Assembly: GCF_001896955.1 (NCBI RefSeq)
Contig: NZ_MKRN01000182.1
Location: 8,761 to 42,811 of the forward strand
Length of the DNA stretch: 34,051 nucleotides
Origin: Nitrobacter sp. 62-13
GTDB lineage: Bacteria > Pseudomonadota > Alphaproteobacteria > Rhizobiales > Xanthobacteraceae
Reading direction: 5' to 3'
Numbering within the stretch: position 1 is the first letter of the stretch; each line of letters opens with the position of its first letter. The position numbers were made by a program, and so were the translations under genes. The notes under the pieces are model-generated. The model was not told the DNA's origin and did not search any database. It was given only the letters and a program-made list of their open reading frames with translations. This document shows, in pieces, positions 15,828 to 23,654 of this stretch.

Positions 15828-18148
15828 TTCGTGATCAGAGGCGGACCGGGATCCGCGTTCCAGGCGTACTTCAGGGACAGCAGCACCGTACGTCCTTGTC
15901 CGTAGGTGCAGTAAGCCAAACTGCCGAAGCAGTTCGATACGTAGGATTTGTCGAATAGGTTACTCGCATTGAGTTGCGCCTTCCAACCCCGCATGTCGGG
16001 CCGGAGATAGCCGAAATCATAGCTGACCATCGCGTCGAAGAGCGTATAGGCCGTGACGTCAATGGTATTGGCGGAGTCGCCCCACAAATTGCCCACATAG
16101 CGAACGCCTGCGCCGACGCCGAGGCCTGCCAGATCGCCATCAAACCAGTTATACTTTGCCCAGAGGGCCGCCTGGCTCAAAGCTACGTTGGGAACATACT
16201 TGCCAACGGTTCCTGTGTTGCTCGCAATCACGCGCGGATCGAGATAGGCGTAGCTGCCGATGATCTGGAACTCGCGCGTAACGTTTCCGCGCGCTTCAAA
16301 TTCGAAACCCTTCGACCGCACGGCGCCCGTCTGAACGCTGAACAGCGGATTGACAGGATCGGTGGTGAGCACGTTCTGCTGGGTGAAATCGTAATAAGCC
16401 GCAGTGAGCAGCAGGTTCCAGCCGAATGGCTGATACTTTACACCAGCTTCCCAGCCCTCGCCCGTTGTCGGCTTGAACGGCCGACCAGCGCGGTCGGTGC
16501 CGCTGAGCGGCATGAAGGAGGTCGAATAGTTGGCAAAGGGCGCCAGACCGAAGTCGAACAGGTAGCTCAACCCGGCACGACCCGTGAAGGCGCTGTCGTC
16601 GGTGTGATAGACGCCCGGGGCCGGATAAAAGGCCGAACTGATGAGATCGGCTCTCGCCTGGTCGTGTCGTCCGGTCAACGAAAGCGTGAAGCGGTCTATC
16701 TTGATCTGGTCCTGGATATACTCGCCGAGCCGGTCCTGCTTCGCATCGGTATGAATGAACGGGGTCAGCGACGAGGCCGGCGGGATGGCGGCCCCATAGA
16801 CGGGATTATAAACGTCGATCGGCGCAATCCCCGCAAACCGGTAGTCGGCATTGCCCCTGAGATGCAGATAGTCCACCCCGAACAGCACCTTGTGCTGGAA
16901 AGGCCCGATGGCGAAGTCGGCCTGCAACTGGTTGTCCAGCGCGATATTGTTCGAACTCGACAAGACGTAGTTCATCGACCGGTTAAGTGTCCGCAGGTCG
17001 GCCCGCAGGCCTTCGCTGCGGAATGCGGTCGCGTCCGTATTGACATCGGTATAGCGGAAGTTCTGGCGGAACTGGAACACGTTGTTGAAACGGTGCTCGA
17101 ATTCGTAGCCAACCATTCCCTGCTCGTCCTTTATCCGGTCCACGCCCGGTTCGCCGAAATAGCGGCTATAGGGAATGGAGCCGTTCGGATTCGGCAACAA
17201 CGTTCCCTGACCGGGCACGTATTGCTGATACCCCTTGTTGTCGATGTTGTGATAGCTGCCAAGCACCGTGAATTTGGTGTCGCTGGTCGGGCGCCAGGTC
17301 AGGCTTGGCGCGATGAACAGCTTGTTGTCCTGCTGATAATTGATCTGGGTGTCGCTCTGGCGCGCCAGTCCGACCAGCCGATAGAGGAACTGTCCTTCCT
17401 TATCGATCGGTCCGCCAATATCGAACGCGCCTTGAAACCGGTTGAACGAACCGAACTGTCCCTCGAAATTATAGTGGGGCGTCTCCGTCGGGAGCTTCGA
17501 CACCATGTTGATGAACCCGCCCGGATTGGTCTGACCGTAGAGTCCCGAAGACGGCCCCTTCAACACTTCGATGCGCTCCAGATTATAGGGCTCGGCGCGG
17601 GCCGCGGCCCACTGCACGCCGGGATCGACCGGTAATTTCAGCCCGTCAAGGAACTGTTCGGCCAAAAAACCGCGGACGTAGACAGGATCGAATTTTGAGT
17701 TTGCACTGTAGGCATCGAGCGACACGCCCGGCGTGTAACGCAACGCCTGCGGCATCGTCGAAGCGGCCTGATCCGCGATTTGATCCTTCGGTACGACCGA
17801 GATCGTCTGCGGTGTCTCCAGGATCGGCGTATCCGTCTTGGTGCCGGTTCCGCTGCGGGTGGCAAGATAGCCCCTCACCGGCCCATTGGCACGTTCGACG
17901 CCGGCGCCTGCATTCTCCTGCGGGACAACCACCTGACGCTGCACGGGCGCGGCGGCGCGGCGACTTGTCTGTGACGAGCGCGCCGCATGGCGAACAGGTT
18001 TCGCGCGGCGCGCTGGCTTCGACTGTGGCGCGACCACCGTCACCGTCGGCAGCTCGGATTGCGCATGACCTTCATTCGGCAAAGCGACCGACAATGCAAC
18101 GATACTGACGGTCGCAAGGCACACGCTCTTTGAATTCATTCTCAGCAT
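15824..18148 (-). CDS. TonB-dependent ferric-siderophore receptor (FhuA/FegA type)
   Basis: Encodes 774 aa from the ATG at 18148; a longer start at 18190 would put a charged stretch before the signal peptide. The signal peptide ends GHAQ, followed by a TonB box (LPTVTVV) and a long basic Ala/Arg linker. The plug domain has ETPQTISVVPKDQI, YTPGVSLDAYS, VYVRGF, IEVLKGPSSGLYGQTNPGG and NMVSKLPT. The barrel ends in an aromatic-rich strand (LLSLKYAW). No N-terminal STN signalling domain is seen, so it is a plain transporter. The plug motifs place it with hydroxamate siderophore receptors (ferrichrome/ferrioxamine); the exact ligand cannot be read from sequence. It is first in an operon with the PepSY and small membrane genes. 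Confidence 0.92.
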   Translation of the reverse strand: MLRMNSKSVCLATVSIVALSVALPNEGHAQSELPTVTVVAPQSKPARRAKPVRHAARSSQTSRRAAAPVQRQVVVPQENAGAGVERANGPVRGYLATRSGTGTKTDTPILETPQTISVVPKDQIADQAASTMPQALRYTPGVSLDAYSANSKFDPVYVRGFLAEQFLDGLKLPVDPGVQWAAARAEPYNLERIEVLKGPSSGLYGQTNPGGFINMVSKLPTETPHYNFEGQFGSFNRFQGAFDIGGPIDKEGQFLYRLVGLARQSDTQINYQQDNKLFIAPSLTWRPTSDTKFTVLGSYHNIDNKGYQQYVPGQGTLLPNPNGSIPYSRYFGEPGVDRIKDEQGMVGYEFEHRFNNVFQFRQNFRYTDVNTDATAFRSEGLRADLRTLNRSMNYVLSSSNNIALDNQLQADFAIGPFQHKVLFGVDYLHLRGNADYRFAGIAPIDVYNPVYGAAIPPASSLTPFIHTDAKQDRLGEYIQDQIKIDRFTLSLTGRHDQARADLISSAFYPAPGVYHTDDSAFTGRAGLSYLFDFGLAPFANYSTSFMPLSGTDRAGRPFKPTTGEGWEAGVKYQPFGWNLLLTAAYYDFTQQNVLTTDPVNPLFSVQTGAVRSKGFEFEARGNVTREFQIIGSYAYLDPRVIASNTGTVGKYVPNVALSQAALWAKYNWFDGDLAGLGVGAGVRYVGNLWGDSANTIDVTAYTLFDAMVSYDFGYLRPDMRGWKAQLNASNLFDKSYVSNCFGSLAYCTYGQGRTVLLSLKYAWNADPGPPLITK

Positions 18149-18459
18149 CGTGATGCGCCCCCATAATCGCGACCGAACGAGCCTTGGCACGTCACTAGCA
18201 TCGCGATTTGCGCTGTCGACCGATGTGCGATTAGAAGCTCTACAAAGTTGCGCGGGCCGGATTGCGTGCGACGTGTTTGTGCTTGCGGCACAGGGGTTTC
18301 CTACGCCAATGGCGCAAGATACTTTGGAGCTTGTCTAATTCTAAATACGGCGACGTACAGGAATTTGGATCACACCGATCCCGCGCGCGCCCCAACACCG
18401 CACCATCCCGAAACCGCCGTCGCCGCGCCTGCGAACCCGCGCGATCAACGCTGCTTTAG
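18149..18459. promoter_or_regulatory. Upstream region of the siderophore operon, possible Irr/ICE half-site
   Basis: No gene is supported here. On the minus strand about 190 nt before the receptor, TATTTAGAATTAGACAA (within 18330-18348) contains TTTAGAA, the half-site of the iron control element bound by Irr in Bradyrhizobiaceae; the second half is poor. Iron regulation is expected for such an operon, but this site is only suggestive. Confidence 0.25.
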
Positions 18460-18466
18460 CTAAAGC
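18453..18466. repeat. Perfect 14-bp palindrome over a stop codon
   Basis: GCTTTAGCTAAAGC is self-complementary and includes the TAG stop of the LMW phosphatase gene. There is no T-run, so a terminator is doubtful. Confidence 0.4.
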
Positions 18467-18927
18467 CCCACATTGCCGCCCCGCGCGAAACGTTTACGGA
18501 TGCGCAACAGCAATCCGTCGCAGACCTCGCGATAGGCCTGAATGCGCTGCTCGCGGCTGCCCTCGATGGCGGTCGGATCCGGCGTCGGCCAGTATTCGAC
18601 GTCGGCGGCAATCGTGCGGGTCAATTCCAGGGCCTTGTGGTGGGCCTCCGGCGACAGCGTGACGATGAGATCGAAGTTGAGGCCTTCCCAGTCCTCGAGT
18701 TGCTCGAACGTCAGCGGCCGGTGTCTGGAGATGTCCTGGCCGAGTTCGGCCATCACGGCGACGGCAAACGGATCGAGCTCGCCGGCCCGGACGCCCGCGG
18801 ATCTGACATACAGCGTTCGCGGAAACATGTGGTGCAGCAGACTCGCCGCCATCGGCGAGCGCACGCTGTTGAGTTCGCAGGCGAACAGGACCGACTGCGG
18901 ATTGTGCACGCGCGCAGGCGCGGCCAT
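18460..18927 (-). CDS. Low-molecular-weight protein tyrosine phosphatase / ArsC-like protein
   Basis: Encodes 155 aa. The active-site P-loop CELNSVRS (C17, R23) fits C-x5-R-S, and a later PTPDPTA supplies the general-acid Asp region. This is the ArsC-like/LMW-PTP fold. In this neighbourhood (hisD-UPF0262-phosphatase) the gene is conserved in Rhizobiales and is usually labelled arsenate reductase or LMW phosphatase without proof of substrate. It is downstream of the UPF0262 gene with a 93-nt gap. Confidence 0.85.
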   Translation of the reverse strand: MAAPARVHNPQSVLFACELNSVRSPMAASLLHHMFPRTLYVRSAGVRAGELDPFAVAVMAELGQDISRHRPLTFEQLEDWEGLNFDLIVTLSPEAHHKALELTRTIAADVEYWPTPDPTAIEGSREQRIQAYREVCDGLLLRIRKRFARGGNVGL

Positions 18928-19020
18928 GCGCTCAGGCCGCTTTCGTTTCGCGCGCGCCTTCCGCGCAACCGTTTCGCATGAAGCGCGACGACAGCCGGTG
19001 CTCCGTGATTCGAACCATCG

Positions 19021-19515
19021 TTAACCCTTCCAGTGCAGCACGGAGATCAACGTGAACAACCGCCGTGCGGTCTCGAAGTCGACACGGACCTTCCCGCTCA
19101 GCCGCTCCTGCAGCGTGCGCGAGCCCTCGTCGTGGATGCCGCGGCGTCCCATGTCGATCGCCTCGATCCTGTCGGGCGTCGCGGTCCGGATCGCCTGATA
19201 GTAGCTGTCGCAGATCATGAAGTAATCTTTCACGATCCGCCGGAACGGCGTCAACGACAACAGGTGCGTCACCACCGGCGCGCCGTCTTCGCGCCGGATG
19301 TCGAACATCAGGCGATTGCCGGTGATCGCGATATGCAACGTGAACGGACCGCCTGCCGCGCCCTCCGGCGCGAACAGATTCTTTTCCACCAGATCGTAGA
19401 TCGCAACCGCCCGTTCGTGCTCGATATCCGGCCCGGAACGCCCGATCGACTCCTCATCGAGCGTGACCGCCACGATGCGATTCCGGGATTCTTCCTTTGA
19501 TGGGGCCTTGCTCAT
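19021..19515 (-). CDS. UPF0262 family protein
   Basis: Encodes 164 aa. It matches the alphaproteobacterial UPF0262 family: [65 protein letters not shown] and the end [13 protein letters not shown]. The function is unknown; the gene is conserved beside hisD. The ATG lies only 3 nt from a composite repeat (19519 on), so the ribosome binding region is made by the repeat itself and only a weak AGG is seen. The outer stem of the first hairpin could affect translation. Confidence 0.92.
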   Translation of the reverse strand: MSKAPSKEESRNRIVAVTLDEESIGRSGPDIEHERAVAIYDLVEKNLFAPEGAAGGPFTLHIAITGNRLMFDIRREDGAPVVTHLLSLTPFRRIVKDYFMICDSYYQAIRTATPDRIEAIDMGRRGIHDEGSRTLQERLSGKVRVDFETARRLFTLISVLHWKG

Positions 19516-19518
19516 TGC

Positions 19519-19688
19519 CTAATGGTCCAATTCCAACATTCGCATCCCATTTCGGCGCAGTTCTTCTGCGAATGTTGGAATTAAAGGACCATTAGAGCAA
19601 TATTGAATGCTAGTGGAGCTTTGAATTTGACATTCGCCTTGGGAAACCTCGGCGCGGTGAGAGGCGAATGTCAAATTCACTCCACTAG
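19519..19688. repeat. CTAG-type composite double-hairpin repeat, copy 1
   Basis: Two hairpins with a 14-nt spacer (19596-19609). Hairpin 1: outer stem CTAATGGTCC with its perfect complement at 19586-19595, inner stem AATTCCAACATTCGCA with its complement at 19567-19582, bulge AAA at 19583-19585, 22-nt loop. Hairpin 2 (19610-19688): outer stem CTAGTGGAG and complement, bulge CTT, perfect 18-bp inner stem, 22-nt loop. Both bulges face the spacer. Confidence 0.85.
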
Positions 19689-19852
19689 TACCGCCGATTT
19701 GAAATTCCTGCACCACTTGCAGCGGGTTCGTCTTCGGGAATTTCAAATCGAAAGCGGTACCAGAATCATAAAGTTGCCTAGTACCCTTTGCTTTCCGAAG
19801 TTCGTTAAGGGAGTGTTGCGGTGTCTCACGAACTTCGGAATCGGGACACTAG
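19685..19852. repeat. CTAG-type composite double-hairpin repeat, copy 2 (inverted)
   Basis: It shares the CTAG at 19685-19688 with copy 1. Hairpin 3 (19685-19763): outer stem CTAGTACCGC with GCGGTACCAG, inner stem CGATTTGAAATTCC perfect over 14 bp, bulge AAA at 19751-19753. The spacer 19764-19777 is the reverse complement of the spacer of copy 3. Hairpin 4 (19778-19852) has inner stem TTCCGAAGTTCG. Its last CTAG supplies the hisD stop codon. Confidence 0.85.
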
Positions 19853-21138
19853 TTGAGGCGCACTCCGACCGAGCGGGCATGAGCGTCAAGACCTTCGGCC
19901 TTGCCCAGCGTCATCGCCGCCGGCCCCAGCGCCCGCAACTGATCCGGCCCGCACTTGAGGATCGACGTTCGCTTGAGGAAGTCAAGCACGCCGAGGCCCG
20001 ACGAAAAGCGCGCCGAGCGCGCCGTCGGCAGCACGTGATTGGAGCCTCCGACGTAATCGCCGATCGCCTCCGGCGTATGCGGTCCGATGAAGATCGCACC
20101 GGCATTGCGGATCCGCGTGGCGAGACCTTCGGGATCTGATGTCATGATCTCCAGATGCTCGGCGGCGATGGCGTCCGCGAGCGTCGCGGCTTCATCGAGG
20201 TCCTTCACGAGGATGACGGCGCCGAAATCGTTCCATGAGGCCCGCGCGATCTCCGCCCGCGGCAGCGTCGCGAGTTGCGCTTCGACCGCGCGCTCGACGT
20301 CGGCGGCGAGCGCCTCGTTGTCGGTGATGAGGATCGATTGCGCGCTGGCATCGTGCTCGGCTTGCGCCAGCAGGTCGGCGGCGATCCAGTTTGCATTGCC
20401 GGTGTCGTCGGCGATGACGAGCACTTCCGAGGGACCGGCGATCATGTCGATGCCGACCTTGCCGAACACCTGGCGCTTGGCGGCCGCGACATAGGCGTTG
20501 CCGGGTCCCACGATCTTGGCCACCGGCGCGATCGTCGCGGTGCCGTAGGCGAGAGCGGCGACGGCCTGCGCGCCGCCGACGCGATAGATTTCGGAAACGC
20601 CGCCGAGCCGCGCCGCCGCCAGCACCAGCGGATTGATCCGACCATCCGGCGAGGGCACCACCATGACCACGCGTGCAACGCCGGCGACGTTCGCCGGCAC
20701 CGCGTTCATCAGCACCGAAGACGGATAGGCCGCCGAGCCGCCGGGCACGTAAAGCCCCACCGCCTCGATCGCGGTCCAGCGCGAGCCGAGTTCGACCCCG
20801 AGCGCGTCGGTGAAGCGGTCGTCCTTCGGCAGTTGCCGGCGGTGAAAGATTTCGATGCGGTCGCGCGCCAGCTTCAGCGCATCGAGCGTCGCCGCGTCGC
20901 AAGCGTCCACGGCGGCGTCGATCTCGGCTGCGGTAAAGCGAAGGCCATCGGCATCGACGGAGAGCCGGTCGAACTTGCGCGTCGCCTCGATCAGCGCTGC
21001 GTCGCCGCGCGTCTTGACGTCCTCGACGATGGCGCGGGTGGCGGCCTCGATATCGGCCGAGACCTCCCGCTTGGTGGCGAGAAACGCCTTGAAGCGCGAG
21101 GCAAAATCGGCGCTGCGGCTATCGATGCGGATGGGCAT
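19849..21138 (-). CDS. hisD: Histidinol dehydrogenase
   Basis: Encodes 429 aa, normal length. It catalyses the last two steps of histidine synthesis, histidinol to histidine with two NAD+, and binds zinc. Visible motifs are GLYVPGGSAAYPSSVLM, the VGGAQAVAALAYGT and KIVGPGNAYV blocks, DMIAGPSEVLVI, the metal-site helix LLAQAEHDASAQ, AEHLEIM with the catalytic Glu-His, IGDYVGGSNHVLPT and a terminal GLDAHARSV His. The TAG stop lies inside the CTAG end of repeat copy 2. Upstream, towards murA, there is another repeat copy; related genomes as I recall them have a DUF2948 gene between hisD and murA that I do not find here. Confidence 0.97.
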   Translation of the reverse strand: MPIRIDSRSADFASRFKAFLATKREVSADIEAATRAIVEDVKTRGDAALIEATRKFDRLSVDADGLRFTAAEIDAAVDACDAATLDALKLARDRIEIFHRRQLPKDDRFTDALGVELGSRWTAIEAVGLYVPGGSAAYPSSVLMNAVPANVAGVARVVMVVPSPDGRINPLVLAAARLGGVSEIYRVGGAQAVAALAYGTATIAPVAKIVGPGNAYVAAAKRQVFGKVGIDMIAGPSEVLVIADDTGNANWIAADLLAQAEHDASAQSILITDNEALAADVERAVEAQLATLPRAEIARASWNDFGAVILVKDLDEAATLADAIAAEHLEIMTSDPEGLATRIRNAGAIFIGPHTPEAIGDYVGGSNHVLPTARSARFSSGLGVLDFLKRTSILKCGPDQLRALGPAAMTLGKAEGLDAHARSVGVRLN

Positions 21139-21288
21139 GGGATATTTTCCGGCAAATCAGCAAGAACAAGTTCGTCACGAGGACAGGGCTCAATGGCGCG
21201 ACCCCAAATCGCCGTCAACCCTTTGTGGCGGCGGACGAACCTATAAATTCCGCCCCCGGCTCCGGATGCCGCGGGACGATCCCCGCCT
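21139..21288. other. Non-coding hisD upstream segment
   Basis: No gene or RNA is recognised between the hisD start and repeat copy 3. It should contain the hisD promoter; on the minus strand no convincing hexamer pair was found. Confidence 0.3.
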
Positions 21289-21455
21289 CTAGTGTCCCGA
21301 TTCCGAAGTTCGCATACCCTTGCAGCAACCTTTGATGCGAACTTCGGAATCAAAGGGATACTAGCAACTTTATGATTCTAGCGTGGTTTAGGTCAGAGGT
21401 TTCGCTTGACGGACTCGATTGGGCAATGAAGCAAACTTCTGAACCACCACACTAG
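21289..21455. repeat. CTAG-type composite double-hairpin repeat, copy 3
   Basis: Hairpin 5 (21289-21364): outer stem CTAGTGTCCC with GGGATACTAG (one G-T pair), perfect 17-bp inner stem GATTCCGAAGTTCGCAT, bulge AAA at 21352-21354, 19-nt loop. Spacer CAACTTTATGATT (21365-21377). Hairpin 6 (21378-21455): outer stem CTAGCGTGGT with ACCACACTAG (one mismatch), bulge TTA, imperfect 17-bp inner stem. The final CTAG supplies the murA stop codon. Confidence 0.85.
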
Positions 21456-22741
21456 TCGCGGATCCGTTCGATCGAGGCGCCGCACGCCGACAGTTTTCCC
21501 TCCAGCCGCTCGAAGCCGCGATCGAGATGATAGACGCGGTTGACCATGGTCTCGCCTTCGGCGGCGAGCCCCGCGATCACCAGCGACACCGAGGCGCGCA
21601 AATCCGTCGCCATGACCGGCGCGCCGCGCAACGTTCCGATACCCTCGATGGTGGCGGTTTCGCCGTCGAGATGGATGCGCGCACCGAACCGCGCAAGCTC
21701 CTGCACGTGCATGAAGCGGTTTTCGAAAATGGTCTCGGTGATGCGCGACGAGCCCTTGGCGCGCGTCATCAGCGCCATCAATTGGGCCTGAAGGTCGGTC
21801 GGAAAACCGGGGAACGGCGCCGTCGAGACCGTCACCGGATTGATGCCGGCACCGTTGCGGGCCACTCGTATGCCTTCGTTGTTCGGCGTGACGACGACGC
21901 CCGCCTCGCCCAGCACATCGAGCGCGGATTGCAGCAGTTCGGGCCGCGCGCCACGCAGCAGCACCTCGCCGCCGGTCATCGCCACCGCCATTGCATAGGT
22001 GCCGGTCTCGATCCGGTCGGGGAGCACGGTGTGCCGCGCGCCGCCGAGCCTGCTGACGCCCTCGATGACGATCCGCGGCGTGCCCGCGCCGGAAACCCGC
22101 GCGCCCATTTTGTTAAGACAGTCAGCGACGTCGGCGATCTCCGGCTCGCAGGCCGCGTTGGTGATGACGGTGGTGCCCTTCGCCAGCGTCGCCGCCATCA
22201 TCGCGACGTGGGTGCCGCTCACGGTCACCTTGGGGAAATCCACCTCGCCTCCGCGGAGGCCGCCGGGCGCTTTCGCGATCACGTAGCCGCCGTCGATTAC
22301 GATCTCGGCGCCGAACTTTTCCAGCGCGACGATCAGGAGGTCGACCGGACGGGTGCCGATGGCGCAACCACCGGGCAGCGAGACCTTCGCCTCATGCATC
22401 CGCGCCAGGAGCGGGGCTATTACCCAGAAACTCGCTCGCATCCTCGAGACCAGCTCGTACGGCGCGGTGGTGTCGATGATGTCGGCGGCCGAAATGTGCA
22501 GGGTCTGCCCCTGATATTCGTGATCGCCAGGGCGCTTGCCCGCCGACATGATATCGACGCCATGGTTGCCGAGGATGCGCTGCAACTGTGCGACATCGGC
22601 GAGCCGCGGCACGTTGTCGAGGATCAGTGTCTCCTCGGTCAAAAGCGCCGCGATCATCAACGGCAGCGCCGCATTCTTCGCGCCGGAAATCGGAATGGTG
22701 CCGTTGAGCTTATTGCCGCCGACAATACGAATGCGATCCAT
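21452..22741 (-). CDS. murA: UDP-N-acetylglucosamine 1-carboxyvinyltransferase
   Basis: Encodes 429 aa from the ATG at 22741 (MDRIRIVGG); the longer frame to 22795 adds an unrelated lead. It catalyses the first committed step of peptidoglycan synthesis, transfer of enolpyruvate from PEP to UDP-GlcNAc, in the cytoplasm. K22-N23 in [11 protein letters not shown] and the loop [11 protein letters not shown] with Cys126 (the fosfomycin-reactive cysteine) are present. Also visible: [35 protein letters not shown] and the end GFERLEGKL. All key residues are intact. The TAG stop is part of the CTAG end of repeat copy 3. Confidence 0.97.
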   Translation of the reverse strand: MDRIRIVGGNKLNGTIPISGAKNAALPLMIAALLTEETLILDNVPRLADVAQLQRILGNHGVDIMSAGKRPGDHEYQGQTLHISAADIIDTTAPYELVSRMRASFWVIAPLLARMHEAKVSLPGGCAIGTRPVDLLIVALEKFGAEIVIDGGYVIAKAPGGLRGGEVDFPKVTVSGTHVAMMAATLAKGTTVITNAACEPEIADVADCLNKMGARVSGAGTPRIVIEGVSRLGGARHTVLPDRIETGTYAMAVAMTGGEVLLRGARPELLQSALDVLGEAGVVVTPNNEGIRVARNGAGINPVTVSTAPFPGFPTDLQAQLMALMTRAKGSSRITETIFENRFMHVQELARFGARIHLDGETATIEGIGTLRGAPVMATDLRASVSLVIAGLAAEGETMVNRVYHLDRGFERLEGKLSACGASIERIRD

Positions 22742-22911
22742 GCCGATTCCTGTTTTCGAAGGATGAACTATAAGGGAAATCGCCCGACGCTCCAAAGCAT
22801 GGAAAATTAAGGCGACATGAGGGGCTTACGGCGAAATGCCCGGAGTCGTCCACCCTTTGACGACACGCCTCGCCGAACCGCACCTGTCGCGCGCTCGAAG
22901 ACGACGATTCT

Positions 22912-23079
22912 TCATTCGTCCCGGCATTCCGAATCAGATCGATTCGCTGCGGCAGCCTGATCGGCGCGGCCGCGGGACTGCAATTTTCGCCGCTTGAGAT
23001 TTTCGCGCAACGCAGCTCGCAGCCGCATCTCGCGCCCCGCATCTCCTCCGTTGCGATCCATGTCCGGTTTGTCAATCAT
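22912..23079 (-). CDS. Small basic conserved protein upstream of murA
   Basis: Encodes 55 aa beginning MIDKPDMDRNGG. The core, LRAALRENLKRRKLQSRGRAD, is a pattern I recognise from short hypothetical proteins of Bradyrhizobium-type genomes: one amphipathic, strongly basic helix with charged flanks. A GCAGGG Shine-Dalgarno-like stretch lies just before the ATG at 23079. The gene runs in the direction of murA with a 170-nt gap. The function is unknown; a nucleic-acid or ribosome contact is only a guess from the charge. Confidence 0.6.
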   Translation of the reverse strand: MIDKPDMDRNGGDAGREMRLRAALRENLKRRKLQSRGRADQAAAANRSDSECRDE

Positions 23080-23290
23080 GGCCCTGCTGCCTGTCGGATA
23101 CGCCCGGTCCGATCCACCGTTGCCAGGTGAAATGACGACGCAACATACACGCTGGCTCCGTTGCCGCGCCAGATGGCATCGACCCGCACCCGGATACCCC
23201 ATTCTTGTCCGCTTGCGCGCCTTTCGGCCTTGTGGCAAGGATCGACCTGCCTTGCGGGCCCTTTTTAAGCTGATTCCCCGCGATGGGCTT

Positions 23291-23365
23291 GCTGCCGTAG
23301 CTCAGTGGTAGAGCACTCCATTGGTAATGGAGAGGTCGACAGTTCAATCCTGTCTGGCAGCACCA
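23291..23365 (+). tRNA. tRNA-Thr (GGT)
   Basis: A 75-nt cloverleaf: acceptor GCTGCCG pairs with TGGCAGC (one G-T pair), D-arm AGCTCAGTGGTAGAGC, anticodon arm CTCCA-TTGGTAA-TGGAG with GGT, T-arm AGTTCAATCC, encoded CCA. It stands alone on the plus strand. Confidence 0.96.
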
Positions 23366-23466
23366 TTTTCCGGAATGACTGCCGCCGAGAAGCCTCGGAT
23401 TCCTGCCCGGTCAGAAAAAGGTTCTCTTGAGAGCCTTGGCAACTTTCTCGTGCGCATGGCGACTCG

Positions 23467-23500
23467 CCGATTAAGGCATCATTTAGTTCCGATTAAGGCA
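23467..23500. promoter_or_regulatory. Two direct repeats spaced 22 bp upstream of the porin gene
   Basis: CCGATTAAGGCA occurs at 23467-23478 and again at 23489-23500, a 22-bp period (about two helical turns), with TTTAG and TTAG after the copies. This is the layout of a tandem regulator binding site about 150 nt before the outer-membrane gene. The factor is unknown. Confidence 0.5.
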
Positions 23501-23654
23501 GCGTTAGGCAACAAGTTCCGTGGTTCCCCAAAGGCTTACGAACATTCCGAGTGTGGCCTCTCAGTGACAGCTTTTTGCCGAGAATCGTTTAGGGTCCGAA
23601 GTGACGGGGCCGACCAACGGTTGCTTCGGATATCGAATTCCTGGAGAACATATA

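Noticed and set aside
15974-17635. Long open frame antisense to the TonB receptor
   Set aside because: A shadow of the receptor caused by GC-rich codon bias; the translation is Arg/Gly/Val-rich without domain motifs, while the other strand encodes a full receptor.
19519-21455. CRISPR array
   Set aside because: Units are inverted repeats with different stem sequences and no constant direct repeat with regular spacers; no cas genes are near.
20275-22810. Long open frames antisense to hisD and murA
   Set aside because: They lie opposite well-conserved enzymes and read as low-information Arg/His-rich protein.
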